Shown one piece after another: positions 1 through 7,552 of a stretch of DNA of 64,000 bases. The stretch's first letter is position 1. Each line of letters begins with the position of its first letter. A program made the translations under genes and the position numbers. The notes below the pieces were generated by a model. The model was not told the origin of the DNA. It saw only the letters and a list, made by a program, of their open reading frames with translations, and did no database searches. The stretch comes from Actinomycetota bacterium. Lineage in GTDB: Bacteria > Actinomycetota > Acidimicrobiia > Acidimicrobiales > Microtrichaceae. The stretch is from positions 62,001-126,000 of the forward strand of contig JADJBW010000004.1 in assembly GCA_016703525.1 (NCBI GenBank), read 5' to 3'.

Positions 1-33
1 TCCTCGAGGCTCTAGAAGCCACGACACCTGTGA

Positions 34-579
34 GTGCCTCCCTTGCTGAAAAGGTCCAAGACTGACAAGACGCCGCGATACGAGGGGCCACCACGGCTCC
101 TCATCGTGGACGACAACCCCGATGCCGCACGGCTGCTGGGCAAGCTGTTCCGCCGGGAAGGCTTTGAGGTCGCAGAAGTCAACGACCATCAGGTAGCGCT
201 CGTCGCGCTGGCCAACGAACCGAACCCCATCTCCGCGGTGGTGTCGAGCTTCTCGACGGCCGGAACCGGGGCATCGGTGAAGTTGCTCGATGCGGTTCGC
301 AACCATCACGACCCGCGGGTCAATACCGCGCGGATGGTGCTGGTGATCGACACGCCGCGTCAGCGGGTGTTCACCTGGCAGTCGGGGGCCGACGAGATCC
401 TGCTGCGCCCCTACCGAGCGATCGAGCTGATCCAGGCGGTGGGGCGCGCGATCGAGCGGGCCGACAGCGAGCGCCCCGTGTACCGGGCGCGCATGATCGC
501 CGAAGTCGAGTCGATGTCGGTGCGCGAGGGCATGGACACGATGCTCGACGATCCGACACCGTCGATCCGGTTCAGCTGA
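34..579 (+). CDS. atypical response-regulator receiver protein
   Basis: A 181-residue protein starting at GTG 34, essentially one receiver (CheY-like) domain with short tails. The acidic pair of the receiver is visible (LLIVDDNPD, about residues 23-31). The strand that should end in the phosphoacceptor Asp reads AVVSSFS, so Ser stands where Asp is expected. The conserved Lys of the KP motif is replaced in LLRPY. This looks like a pseudo-receiver that cannot be phosphorylated in the usual way. No output domain is attached. It is convergent with the dCTP deaminase gene, with a 3-bp gap. The fold is fairly certain; the partner and role are unknown. The upstream context is cut by the window edge. 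Confidence 0.75.
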   Translation: MPPLLKRSKTDKTPRYEGPPRLLIVDDNPDAARLLGKLFRREGFEVAEVNDHQVALVALANEPNPISAVVSSFSTAGTGASVKLLDAVRNHHDPRVNTARMVLVIDTPRQRVFTWQSGADEILLRPYRAIELIQAVGRAIERADSERPVYRARMIAEVESMSVREGMDTMLDDPTPSIRFS

Positions 580-582
580 TCG

Positions 583-1164
583 TCACCCCGCGGTGCCGGG
601 CCGCTGGAAATTGCGCCAGTACTGACTCGCCGTCGGGCCGACCTGGCCGGAGTACTTCGAGCCGAGCGACGCCGCTCCGTAGGGAACGTCGGCCGGGGTG
701 GTCATCTGCAGGAAGCTGATCTGGCCGATGCGCATGCCCGGGTAGAGCGTGATGGGCAGCGAGGCGACGTTCGACAGCTCGAGCGTGATGTACCCGTCGA
801 ACCCTGCGTCGACGAACCCGGCCGTCGTGTGGATCAGCAACCCGAGTCGTCCGAGCGACGACTTGCCTTCGATGCGCCCGACCAGATCGTTGGGCAGCGC
901 GATGCGTTCGGCGGTCGAGCCGAGAACGAATTCGCCGGGGTGCAGCAAGAAGACGCCGTCGGCGTCGATCTCGACCAATTCGGTGAGGTCGGCGAGGTCT
1001 TCCTTGACGTCGATCACGGCACGCGTGTGGTTCCGGAACACGAGGAACCGGTAGTCGAGCGTGAGGTCCACCGATGACGGCTGCAGCATCGAAGGATCGA
1101 AGGGATCGATCACGATGCGCTGCTCCGCGATCGCGGCGCTGATGGTGCGGTCCGAAAGGATCAT
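583..1164 (-). CDS. dcd: dCTP deaminase, probably bifunctional (dUMP-forming)
   Basis: A 193-residue protein with the full dCTP deaminase/dUTPase trimer fold. It shows the family signature EGKSSLGRLGLLIHTTAGF (about residues 111-129), followed by GYITLELSN containing the catalytic Glu, and a C-terminal GSKYSGQVGPT stretch. The closest pattern I know is the mycobacterial Dcd, which converts dCTP directly to dUMP; bifunctionality is inferred from that likeness. It makes the dUMP precursor for thymidylate synthesis. The ATG start is 34 bp from the divergent GTG of the membrane protein gene, so the two share a short promoter region. Confidence 0.95.
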   Translation of the reverse strand: MILSDRTISAAIAEQRIVIDPFDPSMLQPSSVDLTLDYRFLVFRNHTRAVIDVKEDLADLTELVEIDADGVFLLHPGEFVLGSTAERIALPNDLVGRIEGKSSLGRLGLLIHTTAGFVDAGFDGYITLELSNVASLPITLYPGMRIGQISFLQMTTPADVPYGAASLGSKYSGQVGPTASQYWRNFQRPGTAG

Positions 1165-1198
1165 CAGGCCCGACGGTAGCGGCTGTCAGGATGGAAGG

Positions 1199-2437
1199 GT
1201 GCAGGAGGCCACCGGAGATCACGACGAACGCAACGGCGTGGCGGACGGCGAGGCAGCACGCTCGACCGGCGACGCCGCACTCATCGCGTCGATCCACGAC
1301 ATCGAGCGTTGGTTCGTACGCCGTGGGGTGCCGCACTACATCGAGCGCTACGACGCTTCCACCAAGGTGTGGACGCGCGCCGCGCCCTTCCTCGTGGTGT
1401 TCACCGTGGCCGTCGCGATTCTCGCCGTTGTCGTCGAACCGCGCGTCGATGTGATCGTCGACGCGGCTGCCGCCGTGGTGTCGCCGCTGGTCATCTGGGT
1501 CGTCGGCAACGTCGCTCGGCGGCGCAAGCCGTTCACCCGGCCTCGCCGACTGGGAATCGCCGACCTGATCGGGTGGGTAGCGCTCAACACCCTTCCCGAG
1601 GCCATTCGCGCCGACTGGTCGGTCGTGCCGATATTGATGGCGCTCGACGCGTTGCTACTCGGCGTGGTGTACCTCGTGACGTCGTACGGCATCGTTCCGC
1701 TGGCCACGTGGGGCGCCAGGCGCCTGGTGAGCTCGCTGGCCAGTGTTCGCACCGCCGCCGCCCGAGCGCTCCCGATGCTGTTGCTGTTCGTCTCCTTCTT
1801 CTTCCTCACCGCCGAGACGTGGCAGACCTTCGCGCACCTGGAGGGGCCGGCGTACGGCGTGTCGCTGCTGCTGTTCGTGGCGGTCGGGGTGTCGTTCGTG
1901 TGGAGCAGCCTGCGGCCCGACATCGACGAGATGGGCCGCTTCGACACGTGGGACGACGTTCGCGCCGTGCTCGACCCGGCGGACTCCCCTGCGCTGCGAC
2001 TCCCAGTCGCGCCGACGGACGCGCCGTCGGTCGTGGATCTGACGCGACGACAGCGCATCAATTCGCTCCTGCTCGCCGTGGGCAACCAGACGATCCTCGC
2101 GGTGCTGGTCGCCGCGGTGCTGGGCGCCTTCTTTCTGGTGTTCGGCTTCCTGGTCGCCGACGAGGCACTCATCAAGGCGTGGGTTCCGGGGACCGAACCG
2201 CATGTGTACTGGGCACTCACGGTGTCGGGCCGACGGCTCGTGCTGACCGAAGAGCTCATCCGCGTCAGCGGCTTCCTCGCAACGTTCTCGGGCTTCTACT
2301 TCGGCGTGTACTCGGTGACCGACCCGTCGTTCCGGCAAGGACTCCGCGACGACTCCAGCGAGAGCCTGCGACAGGCGATGGCGGCACGCCTGCTGTACCT
2401 CGAAGCCCGGCGGGTTCTGGCGTCGAACCGGCGCTGA
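1199..2437 (+). CDS. multi-pass membrane protein of unknown function
   Basis: I place the start at GTG 1199, just after a GGAAGG ribosome site; longer readings would run into the divergent dcd gene. The 412-residue product has hydrophobic segments near residues 60-80, 87-103, 140-160, 190-207 and 218-235, then a soluble stretch (RPDIDEMGRFDTWDDVRAV) and two further C-terminal hydrophobic segments. No catalytic motif or known family is recognisable. The C-terminus (about 50 residues) is charged and cytoplasmic-looking. It ends 21 bp before tRNA-Gly. Function unknown. Confidence 0.75.
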   Translation: MQEATGDHDERNGVADGEAARSTGDAALIASIHDIERWFVRRGVPHYIERYDASTKVWTRAAPFLVVFTVAVAILAVVVEPRVDVIVDAAAAVVSPLVIWVVGNVARRRKPFTRPRRLGIADLIGWVALNTLPEAIRADWSVVPILMALDALLLGVVYLVTSYGIVPLATWGARRLVSSLASVRTAAARALPMLLLFVSFFFLTAETWQTFAHLEGPAYGVSLLLFVAVGVSFVWSSLRPDIDEMGRFDTWDDVRAVLDPADSPALRLPVAPTDAPSVVDLTRRQRINSLLLAVGNQTILAVLVAAVLGAFFLVFGFLVADEALIKAWVPGTEPHVYWALTVSGRRLVLTEELIRVSGFLATFSGFYFGVYSVTDPSFRQGLRDDSSESLRQAMAARLLYLEARRVLASNRR

Positions 2438-2458
2438 TCGGCTACAGTCTGGCCGCCC

Positions 2459-2532
2459 GCGGGTGTAGTTCAATGGTAGAACATCAGCTTCCCAAGCTGA
2501 ATACGGGAGTTCGATTCTCCTCACCCGCTCCA
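2459..2532 (+). tRNA. tRNA-Gly (anticodon CCC)
   Basis: Full cloverleaf. Acceptor stem GCGGGTG pairs with CACCCGC. The D arm is GTTC/GAAC. The anticodon stem TCAGC/GCTGA encloses loop TTCCCAA, giving anticodon CCC. The T arm is GGGAG-TTCGATT-CTCCT. Discriminator T is followed by an encoded CCA (2530-2532). Confidence 0.96.
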
Positions 2533-2843
2533 CCGCAAGATTCAGGGGTTTTCAGCCCTCCGGCGAGCCCCCGGCGGCCTCCGGCCCTGTCTCTTTCGTC
2601 ACGGTCTTGTCGCGGTTCTCGGCAGAGGCCGTCACCGCGAGGTCGTCCAAGCGGTCCGCCAACTCGACGGCGCAGCTCGGCCAAGACCGAATCGAGGGGC
2701 TGATCGGTGATCCCATTGCACGCCGAGCTCACCACCGGCTCCGGCTCGTCGATGTCCTTGCTTATCGGGATCAGGTTGATGCCGCTGCCAACGAGGCGCT
2801 TGATGCCATGGCGGCAGGCAAGTTCGGGCGAGGTCGTAACCGC
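2533..2843. other. no supportable gene between tRNA-Gly and the toxin-antitoxin locus
   Basis: About 310 bp. Open frames exist on both strands (for example 2607-2879 on plus and 2484-2735 on minus), but they show Arg/Pro-rich composition typical of shadow frames in high-GC DNA and no domain I can name. It could be eroded sequence at the edge of a mobile toxin-antitoxin segment inserted next to the tRNA. Confidence 0.4.
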
Positions 2844-2863
2844 CCGATAACCTCAGTTATCGG
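2844..2863. promoter_or_regulatory. palindromic operator upstream of HTH-MNT antitoxin gene
   Basis: Perfect inverted repeat CCGATAAC-CTCA-GTTATCGG, ending 8 bp before the ATG of the HTH-nucleotidyltransferase gene. The position and symmetry fit an autoregulatory operator for the HTH domain encoded by that gene. This is inference from position; there is no T-tract, so a terminator is less likely. Confidence 0.6.
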
Positions 2864-2871
2864 AAGCCGAC

Positions 2872-3381
2872 ATGACTGAACGAACTGCACGACGTGAGAT
2901 CGAGAAGGCAAAGTCCGTGCTCGACCGTGCCGTCGAGTCGGAGCATCGCGCCCGAGAGCGGTTCGAGAAGGCCTTGACCAAGGCCGCCGGTTACGGGCTC
3001 TCGCAACGAGAGATCGCGAGTGCCGCGGGAGTGAGCCAGCCCTACGTCTCCCAAGTGCTTCGTCGGCGTCCTCGTCGGTTCGTTCCGTCGAGTCCGCGGG
3101 GCGATCGGCTCGCATCGCGACGTGCACAGGTGATCGAGGTGCTCGAGGGCAACGGCCTTAGGGAACCGGCAGTGTTCGGGAGCGTTGCGCGCGGGGAGGA
3201 CGGGCCTGACAGCGACATCGATCTGCTCGTGACGATCCTGAGCGACATGGGACTTCTCCAGCTCGCTCGCGTCGAGGTGGCGATCGAGGACGTGGTCGGC
3301 TGCCCGGTCGATCTCGTTCCCCGTCGACTCCTCGCAGCCGGCGTTCGATCCACCGTCGAACGCGACGAGGTCCCACTATGA
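2872..3381 (+). CDS. MntA-like antitoxin nucleotidyltransferase with N-terminal HTH
   Basis: A 169-residue protein. Residues about 43-64 form a helix-turn-helix (LSQREIASAAGVSQPYVSQVL). Residues about 85-160 are a minimal nucleotidyltransferase domain with the signature GSVARGEDGPDSDID: G103-S104, then the metal-binding Asp pair D115/D117 at the standard GSx10DxD spacing. In MntA/HepT systems the MNT enzyme adds AMP to the HEPN RNase and so blocks it. Here the HTH fusion would also give DNA binding, matching the palindrome 8 bp upstream. The stop overlaps the next start (ATGA), so translation is coupled to the HEPN gene. Confidence 0.85.
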   Translation: MTERTARREIEKAKSVLDRAVESEHRARERFEKALTKAAGYGLSQREIASAAGVSQPYVSQVLRRRPRRFVPSSPRGDRLASRRAQVIEVLEGNGLREPAVFGSVARGEDGPDSDIDLLVTILSDMGLLQLARVEVAIEDVVGCPVDLVPRRLLAAGVRSTVERDEVPL

Positions 3382-3722
3382 AGCGAAGCGAAGCCGAGTT
3401 GATCAACGAGGCGACCCAACACCTGACCCGCTTGTCCGGGTACGTTGAACGATCCGACCTCTCCGACGACATCGTCTTCGATGCCGTCTGCATGCGGCTC
3501 TCAGCAGCGATCGACGCCCTATCGAGGATCGAGGAGACGCGACGGATAGCGCTGTTCGGGGACAACTGGCGAGCGATGTGGGGGCTTCGAAACCGGATCG
3601 CCCACGGCTACGTCACCGTCGACCGCGCGTCGGTGGAAGCAACTGTGAGGACCGATGTCCCAGAGCTGATCGCGACACTGGTCGACGCGGCCCACCGTCG
3701 GTCGACCGGGCACCCGACATGA
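3378..3722 (+). CDS. HEPN-domain RNase toxin (HepT-like)
   Basis: A 114-residue all-helical protein of the HEPN/DUF86 type. The catalytic motif Rx4H is intact: R71 to H76 in RNRIAHGY, the usual HepT sequence. It is predicted to cleave RNA as a dimer and to be neutralised by the HTH-MNT protein encoded immediately upstream, with which it overlaps by ATGA. It also overlaps the following gene by ATGA, so three genes form a tightly coupled unit. Confidence 0.85.
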   Translation: MKRSEAELINEATQHLTRLSGYVERSDLSDDIVFDAVCMRLSAAIDALSRIEETRRIALFGDNWRAMWGLRNRIAHGYVTVDRASVEATVRTDVPELIATLVDAAHRRSTGHPT

Positions 3723-4030
3723 CCGTCAAGGAGATCGGGTTCGAAGAAGCCATCGAGACGTGGCAGGTCGACGAGTTCGAGACGCTTGTGAACCCGCATC
3801 GCGACGTGGGGCCGACGTGGCTCCACCAGATCTCGTCGAGCATGGTTCGCGACGCCCCCGACTTCGGCGAAATCGCTGGCTTGGTCGCGACCCGGCTCGA
3901 TGGTGCCGTGGCGTGCGCCCACAACCTGCCGTTCCAGCATCGAATGATCATGTGCAGCAGGTGTGGTGACTCGTGGATGGCGAAACGTCGCTCAGCTACT
4001 CCCGTCTGCGACAACTGCAAGGGGACGTAG
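3719..4030 (+). CDS. chimeric small protein: DnaQ-exonuclease remnant plus zinc ribbon
   Basis: A 104-residue protein starting at ATG 3719, overlapping the HEPN gene by ATGA. Residues about 18-72 resemble the middle of a DEDDh exonuclease (LVNPHRDVGPTWLHQI, then AHNLPF), but the first catalytic block (DxE) is absent and the Asp expected after AHN is not there. Residues about 78-102 then switch abruptly to a Cys4 zinc-ribbon-like tail (CSRCGDSWMAKR, then CDNC). This is either a recombination scar that happens to be coupled to the toxin-antitoxin pair or a small accessory protein. No nuclease activity is expected. Confidence 0.55.
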   Translation: MTVKEIGFEEAIETWQVDEFETLVNPHRDVGPTWLHQISSSMVRDAPDFGEIAGLVATRLDGAVACAHNLPFQHRMIMCSRCGDSWMAKRRSATPVCDNCKGT

Positions 4031-4370
4031 CCACGGGCTCGATGCGCTCGGCCACGTCGTCGGTGTCGTCGTTACCGGGGTGGGGGCGGGGCGGGTGGCG
4101 GCGGTCCGGTGGCCGACTCTGCTCCGAGGTTGCAGCGTGGCCTCCTCGGGCATTCGACATCGGCCTCGTCGAGACGGCGGGTGGCGTCGCGTCCCCGTTG
4201 TAGACGATGCGATCTGCGGACGGCGGGCCGCTGTCGTCGCCACGACCACCTCACTCGGTCACGTTGTCGGCTCCACCGAGAGATTGCGCCCTGAGCGCGC
4301 GTTCCGGATCGCTGAGGCACGCCCGACGATCCCCAGCGTGCGGCCCGAGTGCACCAGTAGCCTCCCGCCG
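4031..4370. other. non-coding stretch upstream of the ABC-kinase gene
   Basis: 340 bp without a gene I can support. The frame of the kinase gene stays open upstream to 3963, but its codons there encode Arg/Ser/Val-rich sequence unlike any ABC protein N-terminus, and a natural start exists at 4371. The region presumably holds the promoter of the sensor operon; I see no clear palindrome or hairpin. Confidence 0.4.
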
Positions 4371-6761
4371 ATGCTTCGCGCGACGGGGGTGCGGAAACAG
4401 TACGGCGCTCGACGCGTGCTCAACGGGGTCGACCTCGGGATCGAACGGGGTGAGATCGTCGCGCTGCTCGGCGAGAACGGAGCAGGCAAGTCGACACTGC
4501 TCTCGTGCCTCGCCGGACTCGCACGACCGGATTCGGGTCAGGTGTGGTTGGACGACCGCCGGGTGATCCGGGCGCAGACCGCCGAGATCGGCGTCGTATG
4601 GCAGGACCTCGCACTGTGCGACAACCTCGATGTCGTCGCCAACGTCTTCCTCGGCGTCGAGAAGCGCCGGGGTCGGCTGCTCGACGACCGCGAGATGATC
4701 GCAGAGGCATGCCGAATGTTCGAGCGGATCGGTGCCGGACTCGACCGCGCCGACGTGGAGAGCGGGCGACACGTTGGGGACCTGTCGGGTGGGCAACGCC
4801 AGATGGTTGCCATCGCCCGCGCACTCCTCCCCGAACCCGACTTCCTGTTGCTCGACGAACCCACAGCGTCGTTGGGCGTGAACGAGTCGGCGGCGCTCAA
4901 ACGCCTGCTCCGGCGGGTTCGCTCGGCCCGGGTCGGCATCCTGTTGATCACGCACCGAATCGAAGACGCGCTCTCGCTTGCCGACCGGGTGGTCGTGCTC
5001 CGGGGCGGCGTGATCGTCGCCGACCGCCCGGCGTCCACCACCACTCGCGACGAAGCAGCCGCGCTGTTGTCCGGACTGCCACCCGATTCGGCCGCGCGGC
5101 GTCATCTCCACCAGTTGCGGGACCTGGTCGACCGTCTGGGCACACTCGACGCGACAGCATCGCTCCCCCTCATCATGTCGGCGCTCGCGGCAGCGCTCGA
5201 CACGGTGGGTGTCAGCCTCCACCTCCGAGACACCGCCGGGGACCATGGCCGCATGACCCTGCGTGGCTGCTACGGGCAGGCGCCCGAATTCGCTCACGTC
5301 GTCGAGCAGCGGTGTCATCCCGGAGCGTTGGTCGACCGGATCGTGACGGCGGCGGCCACGCGACCCGACACGGTCGCGGTCGGAGACGGGGTGGACGCAG
5401 AGGTCGAGGAGCTCGGCGTCGGCTCCCTCTGGGCAATCGCGGTGAACGGACCCGACCACGGAGTCCTGGGCGTCATCGCGTTCTATGCCGAGACCCGCGG
5501 CGAGCCGCGGCCCGATCAGGTCGAACTCGCGACCTTGCACACCGTGCTGGCGGCCGCCGCCGTTGAGCGGGAACGGCTGGTGAACGAACTCCAGCGCCGC
5601 AATCAGCGTCTCGAGTCGCTGAGAGGCGTGCTCGACTCGCTCACCGGGCCGTCTACTGCTCACGAAGGGGTCGCCGTGGCTCTCCCGCCGCTTCGCGCTG
5701 GGCTCGGCTCGGACGCGGTCGCCCTGTTTCATCTCGCCGACGGCCGCGAGTGCGGCGAGCGTGTCGACCCGGCGTCCCCGCTCCAACCGAGCGAGCTCGC
5801 GGCCCCGAACGCGCCGCTCGGGCAGGTCGTGCTCGCTCGGCTGGCGGGTGCCGCTATGCAGGCACGCGACAGCCGGTCGACGGTGCTGGAGGACGCGATC
5901 GTCGCCATCCCCCTTGAGTCACAGGATCGTCGCGATGAAGTGCTCGTCGCGTGGTGGGACGGCGCACACACCGTGACCGACGACGAGCTGGCACTTCTCG
6001 GCGACTCCGTCCGTTCGCTCGAACTCGCGAGCGAACGCCGCGCGGTGGAGGAGAGCCGGCAGGAGGCACAGGCGCTGCGCCAGTCGGCCGCTCTCCAACG
6101 CGAGTTCCTGTTCCGGCTCAGCCACGAACTGCGCACACCTCTCACCGCGATCCGCGGGTACGCCGACAGCCTCGCCAGCGGCGATGTCGCCTGGGGCGAG
6201 GAGGCACGCCGGCGTTTCATCGAGCGGATTCGCGGCGAGTCCGCTCGCGTCAGCCGGCTCGTCGCCGACTTGCTCGACACCTCCGCGATCGAAACCGGGG
6301 GTCTTCGCCTCAACCTCGACTGGTGTGATCCCGCGCTCTTGATCGAAGAGGCAGCCGACTGCGTCGGCGCTCTGCCCGACGACGTCACCGTCGACCTCCG
6401 ACCAGACCTCCCTGCAGTGTGGGCCGATCACGATCGCATCGAACAGGTCGTAGTCAACCTGGCCGAGAACGCACTGCGACACGGGACGCGGCCCGTCACG
6501 ATCTCGGCCGCACCGAGCGCCGACGGATCGCGGCTCGTCCTCGAGGTCCGCGATCACGGCGCCGGCTTCGACGAATCGATCGCGGAGCGAGCGTTCGAGG
6601 CGACCGTGCGCGACGAGCGATCGAGCGGCGCGGGTCTGGGACTCGCGATCGTTCGCGGCATCGTCGATGCCCACGGCGGGGACGTGATTGTCGGCCGGGA
6701 CCACGACGAGACGGTGGTCGTGGTGACGCTCCCCATCGAACCGGAGGTCATTCCCGCATGA
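4371..6761 (+). CDS. sensor histidine kinase fused to an ABC-transporter ATPase domain
   Basis: A 796-residue protein. Residues 1-235 are a complete sugar-type ABC ATPase: Walker A GENGAGKST (34-42), Q-loop Q78, signature LSGGQ (138-142), Walker B with LLDEP (E163) and switch His H195, all intact. Residues about 250-400 and 415-550 look like two GAF-type sensory regions, the second weaker, joined by a helical linker. Residues 575-640 are the HisKA dimerisation helix with FRLSHELRTPL (H585). Residues 680-790 are the HATPase with N-box NLAENALRH and G-boxes DHGAGF and GAGLGLAI. There are no membrane segments. The ATPase half shares VV(W/Y)QDLALCDNLD with the transporter ATPase at 8793-9602, so it probably arose by duplication. 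It overlaps the response regulator start by ATGA. I infer that it reads transporter state or competes for the permease. Confidence 0.9.
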   Translation: MLRATGVRKQYGARRVLNGVDLGIERGEIVALLGENGAGKSTLLSCLAGLARPDSGQVWLDDRRVIRAQTAEIGVVWQDLALCDNLDVVANVFLGVEKRRGRLLDDREMIAEACRMFERIGAGLDRADVESGRHVGDLSGGQRQMVAIARALLPEPDFLLLDEPTASLGVNESAALKRLLRRVRSARVGILLITHRIEDALSLADRVVVLRGGVIVADRPASTTTRDEAAALLSGLPPDSAARRHLHQLRDLVDRLGTLDATASLPLIMSALAAALDTVGVSLHLRDTAGDHGRMTLRGCYGQAPEFAHVVEQRCHPGALVDRIVTAAATRPDTVAVGDGVDAEVEELGVGSLWAIAVNGPDHGVLGVIAFYAETRGEPRPDQVELATLHTVLAAAAVERERLVNELQRRNQRLESLRGVLDSLTGPSTAHEGVAVALPPLRAGLGSDAVALFHLADGRECGERVDPASPLQPSELAAPNAPLGQVVLARLAGAAMQARDSRSTVLEDAIVAIPLESQDRRDEVLVAWWDGAHTVTDDELALLGDSVRSLELASERRAVEESRQEAQALRQSAALQREFLFRLSHELRTPLTAIRGYADSLASGDVAWGEEARRRFIERIRGESARVSRLVADLLDTSAIETGGLRLNLDWCDPALLIEEAADCVGALPDDVTVDLRPDLPAVWADHDRIEQVVVNLAENALRHGTRPVTISAAPSADGSRLVLEVRDHGAGFDESIAERAFEATVRDERSSGAGLGLAIVRGIVDAHGGDVIVGRDHDETVVVVTLPIEPEVIPA

Positions 6762-7462
6762 TGGTCCCGACCTCGGTTCTGATCATCGAGGACGACCCCA
6801 ACATCGTCGACCTCCTCCGCTCGAACCTCGTCGTGCGCGGCTTCCACGTCGTGGTGTCATCCGACGGAAGCGACGCGATCGACCTGGCCGAACTGCACCG
6901 ACCCGACATCGCCCTCGTCGATCTCACGCTTCCCGGTGAGGACGGGTTCGAGCTGTGTCGTCACCTTCGGGAGCGCTCGGGAATCGGGATCATCGTGGTG
7001 TCCGCCCGAGGGCGCGAAGACGACAAGGTCCGAGCACTCAACCTCGGCGCCGACGACTACCTCACCAAGCCGTTCGGGATGGAGGAGCTGCTCGCCCGCA
7101 TCCACGCGACCCTCCGACGGAGTCGGTCGGCCGCCACCGACAGCGGCGATTCGATCGAGTTCGACGGAGTAGTGGTGGATCTCTCCGCATCGCTGGTCAC
7201 CCGCGAGGGCAAACAGGTCCGCCTCACACCGACCGAATTCGCCTTGCTGCGCCACTTCGTGACGAATCCGAATCGTCTGCTCAGCCACGCCGAGTTGCTC
7301 CGCAGGGTCTGGGGACCCGGGTACGCGACCGAGACCGAGTACACGCGGGTCTACGTTCGACGCCTGCGCTCCAAGCTCGGACTCGCGAACGAGGAGTACA
7401 TCGTGACCGAACCCCGCCAGGGCTACCGCTTCGTGGGTCCATTCACAGTTTGTTCACGTTGA
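6758..7462 (+). CDS. OmpR/KdpE-type response regulator, partner of the ABC-kinase
   Basis: A 234-residue protein with a receiver domain (residues 5-115; acidic pocket E11/D12/D13, phosphoacceptor D55 in LVDLTLPG, K104 in YLTKPF) and a C-terminal winged helix (residues about 135-230, with the usual LTPTEFALLRHF and YRFVG ends). ATG 6758 overlaps the kinase stop codon; a second ATG follows at 6761. It should be phosphorylated by the fused kinase and act on tandem direct repeats, as OmpR/PhoB-family proteins do. A fitting set of repeats starts within its last codons, upstream of the sugar-binding protein gene. Confidence 0.93.
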   Translation: MMVPTSVLIIEDDPNIVDLLRSNLVVRGFHVVVSSDGSDAIDLAELHRPDIALVDLTLPGEDGFELCRHLRERSGIGIIVVSARGREDDKVRALNLGADDYLTKPFGMEELLARIHATLRRSRSAATDSGDSIEFDGVVVDLSASLVTREGKQVRLTPTEFALLRHFVTNPNRLLSHAELLRRVWGPGYATETEYTRVYVRRLRSKLGLANEEYIVTEPRQGYRFVGPFTVCSR

Positions 7463-7488
7463 CGTGGCGATGTTCACGACTCGTTCAC
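7442..7488 (+). promoter_or_regulatory. four TTCAC direct repeats, candidate response-regulator boxes
   Basis: TTCAC occurs at 7442, 7453, 7473 and 7484, so spacing is 11, 20 and 11 bp: two tandem pairs with 11-bp period. OmpR/PhoB-family regulators bind head-to-tail half-sites about 11 bp apart. The array overlaps the end of the regulator gene and lies 65-110 bp before the start of the binding-protein gene. Binding by the adjacent regulator is inference. Confidence 0.6.
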
Positions 7489-7552
7489 GGCAGCACACCT
7501 ACGGTCCCGCACGAGAAGTGGCCACCCGGCCGATTCGGCGAAAGGATCACAG

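Noticed and set aside
2607..2879. 90-residue frame between tRNA-Gly and the HTH-MNT gene
   Set aside because: No ribosome site, no family likeness, and it runs through the operator palindrome into the next start codon.
3963..4370. N-terminal extension of the ABC-kinase protein
   Set aside because: Encoded residues do not resemble any ABC protein N-terminus and overlap the preceding gene; ATG 4371 gives the normal start.
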